Assembly (NCBI GenBank): GCA_002331185.1
Contig: DCYW01000009.1
Location: 1 to 7,523 of the forward strand
From: Patescibacteria group bacterium UBA2100
GTDB taxonomy: Bacteria; Patescibacteriota; Minisyncoccia; Phycocordibacterales; UBA2100
Direction of reading: 5' to 3'
Length of the DNA stretch: 7,523 nt
Position numbers and translations under genes: made by a program. This document shows, piece after piece, positions 5,481 through 7,523 of the stretch; the stretch's first letter is position 1; each line of letters opens with the position of its first letter. The notes below the pieces were generated by a model. The model was given only the letters and a program-made list of their open reading frames with translations. It ran no database searches and had not been told where the DNA came from.

Positions 5481-5489
5481 TGCTATACT
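5481..5489 (+). promoter_or_regulatory. Leaderless-type promoter of the repeat surface protein
   Basis: An extended -10, TG-C-TATACT, is followed by 6 nt and then ATG 5496, so the transcript should start at or near the start codon. No -35 consensus and no Shine-Dalgarno are visible. This is the clearest of the leaderless-type promoters in the window. Confidence 0.65.
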
Positions 5490-5495
5490 TGAGCA

Positions 5496-7475
5496 ATGAA
5501 TACCGATGGAATAGGAAAGTCAGATGATTCTTCGCCTGAGTTTAGTGATCCTGGGAGATTGGGACGTCTGAAAGAGCAGATGTACTCACGGAAAACCCAA
5601 CCAGGAAAGCGGCCGCGTCGTCGTCTTAGTAATGTTGATCGCAAAATAGCTGATGATTGGATTGAGCAGGCAAAGGAACACACTCCACCACAGGCACCTC
5701 TTGTACCAAAGAAAAAAACCTCAGCGTTTACTGTGTACTCACCGTCAGTTCTTTTGCTGCTTGCAGCGATTATTTTTACCGTTATAGCTGGGGGTATTGC
5801 CGTATTCTTTTTGGCGTCTGGTTCAAACACTATAACCGCTCAGAAAATACAAATAGATATAAATGGTCCGCGAACAATTGAAGGGGGAGAAGTTGTTGAG
5901 TTACAAATAGCGGTACAAAATAATAATAGTGCAACGCTTGAACTTGCTGATCTTATAGTGGAATATCCATTAGGAACACGATTACCATCTGATCCGAGTG
6001 TTCTTATGGAAACGCAAAGGATTCCTCTCGGAGCCATTGAATCAGGGGGTACGCGAAATGGGACAGTCCGCGGTATTTTATTCGGGCGTTCTGGAGAATA
6101 TAAAGATATTACTGTTTCGGTTGAGTATCGGCTCAGTGGTTCAAGTGCACTCTTTGTTGCAGACTCAAAACATTCAGTGCTTGTATCATCCGGCACGCTC
6201 GAAATATCTCTTGATGCAAATTCGCAAGCGGTAGCAGGTCAAGCGGTAGATATGACCGCAACAGTCACGTCTCGGGCTAACACAGCGGTAGATAATGTTG
6301 TGATGAGTGTATCGTATCCCTTTGGATTTTCAGAGACTGCAACAGCTCCTGAAAAAGGTTCTGGCAACTTGTGGCAACTAGGTAGTATTGAGCCTGGAGA
6401 GACAAAAACAGTCCGCGTTTTCGGTGTTCTCGATGGACAGACAGGCGACACGCGAGTATTTAAATTTTTAGCGGGAACTCAGAGTGATAGGGCTTCAAAA
6501 AAGGTTGATGTTATTCTCGCAGATTTTGCACAAGAAGTTCGCGTGACCCGACCATTCCTCGGAATGAGTCTTGAATATAATGAGTTACCTGCTGAAGAAT
6601 ATGTTGCAACAGCAGGGGAGGCATTCCCAATACGACTTACGTGGACGAATAATTTAGCCGTTTCGCTTTCCGATGTTGTGATTGCGGCGACACTCAGTGG
6701 TGATGGATTGGATCCATTTAACATTTCTGTAGATCGTGGTTTTTTTCGATCGATCGATTCAGTCGTGCTATGGGATAAGACAACAACAGGGGGAATACTT
6801 GAGCGAGTGCCCCCTGGTGAAACAGGAAGTTTCGTAATACGCTTATCTCCTAAAACAATACAAAATTTAATTGGCACTGAAAATCCAACTATAAAAATCG
6901 AACTTCATGCTGCAGGACAGAGGCTTTCTGAAGGTTCAGTGCCAGAAACAATTCAATCAACAGTCAGTGAAAGTGTTAAGGTCGAAACAAACACGAACAT
7001 TACAGGTCGTGCACTCTATTTTGAAAATCCACTGGGAAGTGTCGGACCATTACCGCCAAAAGTAGAAAATGAAACTACATATGGAATCTTGTGGGAGATA
7101 GAGAATACATCAAATCTTGTAAAAGATGCAAAGATGACTGCAACGCTACCACCATATGTGCGATGGCTTGGAACGGTGAGTCCTGCAGCAGAATACGTCA
7201 CCTTTAATGAAAATAACGGAGTCGTTACATGGAATGTTGGAAAGTTGTTTGCGAACACTGGTTTTAATGGGCAGCCGCCACGGAGAATTGTATTTTCAAT
7301 CGGATTGGTACCAAGTACAAGCCAAGTCGGTGAAGTTCCGCCGATTGTTGAGAACCAAAAATTCACGGGCGTAGACGATTTCACCGATACCATTATTAGC
7401 CTTGAAATGCCAGAATTGACAACAAATTTGGATGAAGTCGATTTCACTGATACGTATGGTGTCATTGTGCGGTAG
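5496..7475 (+). CDS. Single-pass membrane protein with four Ig-like (DUF11-like) extracellular repeats
   Basis: A 659-aa protein of unknown function. Residues 1-79 are hydrophilic and basic (KRPRRR at 38-43, PKKK at 71-74). One strongly hydrophobic segment at about 82-107 has no cleavage-site look, so the positive-inside rule predicts N-in/C-out anchoring. The rest is Ser/Thr/Asn/Gly-rich beta-type sequence. Four related units can be aligned by eye. Their first halves start GEVVELQIAVQNNNSATLEL (131), GQAVDMTATVTSRANTAVDN (248), GEAFPIRLTWTNNLAVSLSD (374) and NETTYGILWEIENTSNLVKD (525). The second halves carry IPLGAIESGG (176), WQLGSIEPGE (293), LERVPPGE (435) and WNVGKL (579). This pattern, N-x-dV, P-x-G and G-x-I-x-PGE, resembles DUF11/CARDB adhesion-type domains. 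No LPXTG motif, catalytic motif or cysteine was seen. A cell-surface structural or attachment role is inferred. It has its own promoter after recO. Confidence 0.75.
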   Translation: MNTDGIGKSDDSSPEFSDPGRLGRLKEQMYSRKTQPGKRPRRRLSNVDRKIADDWIEQAKEHTPPQAPLVPKKKTSAFTVYSPSVLLLLAAIIFTVIAGGIAVFFLASGSNTITAQKIQIDINGPRTIEGGEVVELQIAVQNNNSATLELADLIVEYPLGTRLPSDPSVLMETQRIPLGAIESGGTRNGTVRGILFGRSGEYKDITVSVEYRLSGSSALFVADSKHSVLVSSGTLEISLDANSQAVAGQAVDMTATVTSRANTAVDNVVMSVSYPFGFSETATAPEKGSGNLWQLGSIEPGETKTVRVFGVLDGQTGDTRVFKFLAGTQSDRASKKVDVILADFAQEVRVTRPFLGMSLEYNELPAEEYVATAGEAFPIRLTWTNNLAVSLSDVVIAATLSGDGLDPFNISVDRGFFRSIDSVVLWDKTTTGGILERVPPGETGSFVIRLSPKTIQNLIGTENPTIKIELHAAGQRLSEGSVPETIQSTVSESVKVETNTNITGRALYFENPLGSVGPLPPKVENETTYGILWEIENTSNLVKDAKMTATLPPYVRWLGTVSPAAEYVTFNENNGVVTWNVGKLFANTGFNGQPPRRIVFSIGLVPSTSQVGEVPPIVENQKFTGVDDFTDTIISLEMPELTTNLDEVDFTDTYGVIVR

Positions 7476-7479
7476 CGTG

Positions 7480-7485
7480 TATAGT
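7480..7485 (+). promoter_or_regulatory. Leaderless-type -10 box (TATAGT) for the last gene
   Basis: TATAGT begins 5 nt after the preceding stop codon and is followed by 6 nt and ATG 7492, the same spacing as the other leaderless-type starts here. No Shine-Dalgarno is present. Confidence 0.5.
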
Positions 7486-7491
7486 TTCCTC

Positions 7492-7523
7492 ATGGGAAAA
7501 GTAGAAAATACAACAATGGAGAA
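7492..7523 (+). CDS. Start of an unidentified gene (truncated by window end)
   Basis: Ten complete codons (MGKVENTTME) and two further bases run off the right edge. The start is supported by a TATAGT box 6 nt upstream, matching the promoter layout of ileS, the glycosylase and the surface protein. ATG 7516 (Met-9) is an alternative start. Ten residues are too few to identify the product. An N-terminal Met-Glu after a short polar extension would be compatible with a glycyl-tRNA synthetase, but that is a guess from memory of similar gene neighbourhoods, not something the sequence shows. Confidence 0.5.
   Translation, partial: MGKVENTTME

Noticed and set aside
6747..6758. TCGATCGATCGA palindrome in the surface-protein gene
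   Set aside because: It is a simple tandem of CGAT inside in-frame codons (around R-S-I-D); nothing suggests a function.

Overview
The window looks like chromosomal sequence from a small-genome bacterium, most likely Candidate Phyla Radiation/Patescibacteria (Parcubacteria-like). This is an inference from three things: an isoleucyl-tRNA synthetase of the eukaryote-like IleRS2 type, an unusually short RecO, and several genes whose only visible promoter is a -10 box 6-7 nt before the ATG with no Shine-Dalgarno (leaderless style). No rRNA, tRNA, CRISPR array, transposase or phage gene was seen.

Layout. Positions 1-1052 (left part) hold three small forward-strand genes of unknown function (98, 66 and 104 aa). 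They lie in separate transcription units with their own promoters or Shine-Dalgarno sequences. A rho-independent-type hairpin follows the second, and a strong, probably bidirectional one follows the third. On the minus strand, 1077-1700 encodes an AlkA/Mag-type DNA-3-methyladenine glycosylase that converges on the third small gene.

Positions 1701-2005 are a 305-base divergent intergenic region with no gene. It holds the glycosylase and ileS promoters and two striking perfect palindromes: 36 bp at 1738-1773, and 26 bp at 1907-1932. Rightwards come ileS (2006-4861), recO (4866-5438, only 4 nt after ileS), a large single-pass membrane protein with four Ig-like/DUF11-like repeats (5496-7475), and the first ten codons of another gene (from 7492) that runs off the window.

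How the parts fit together. ileS and recO look co-transcribed. The glycosylase (alkylated-base excision) and RecO (recombinational gap repair) are both DNA repair proteins but are not in one operon. The surface protein has its own leaderless promoter and probably projects about 550 residues outside the cell. The strongest unexplained signals are the two perfect palindromes and the repeated dyads over core promoters. They suggest either transcription-factor operators or extruded DNA/RNA structures. No complete new multi-gene system can be demonstrated from this window.
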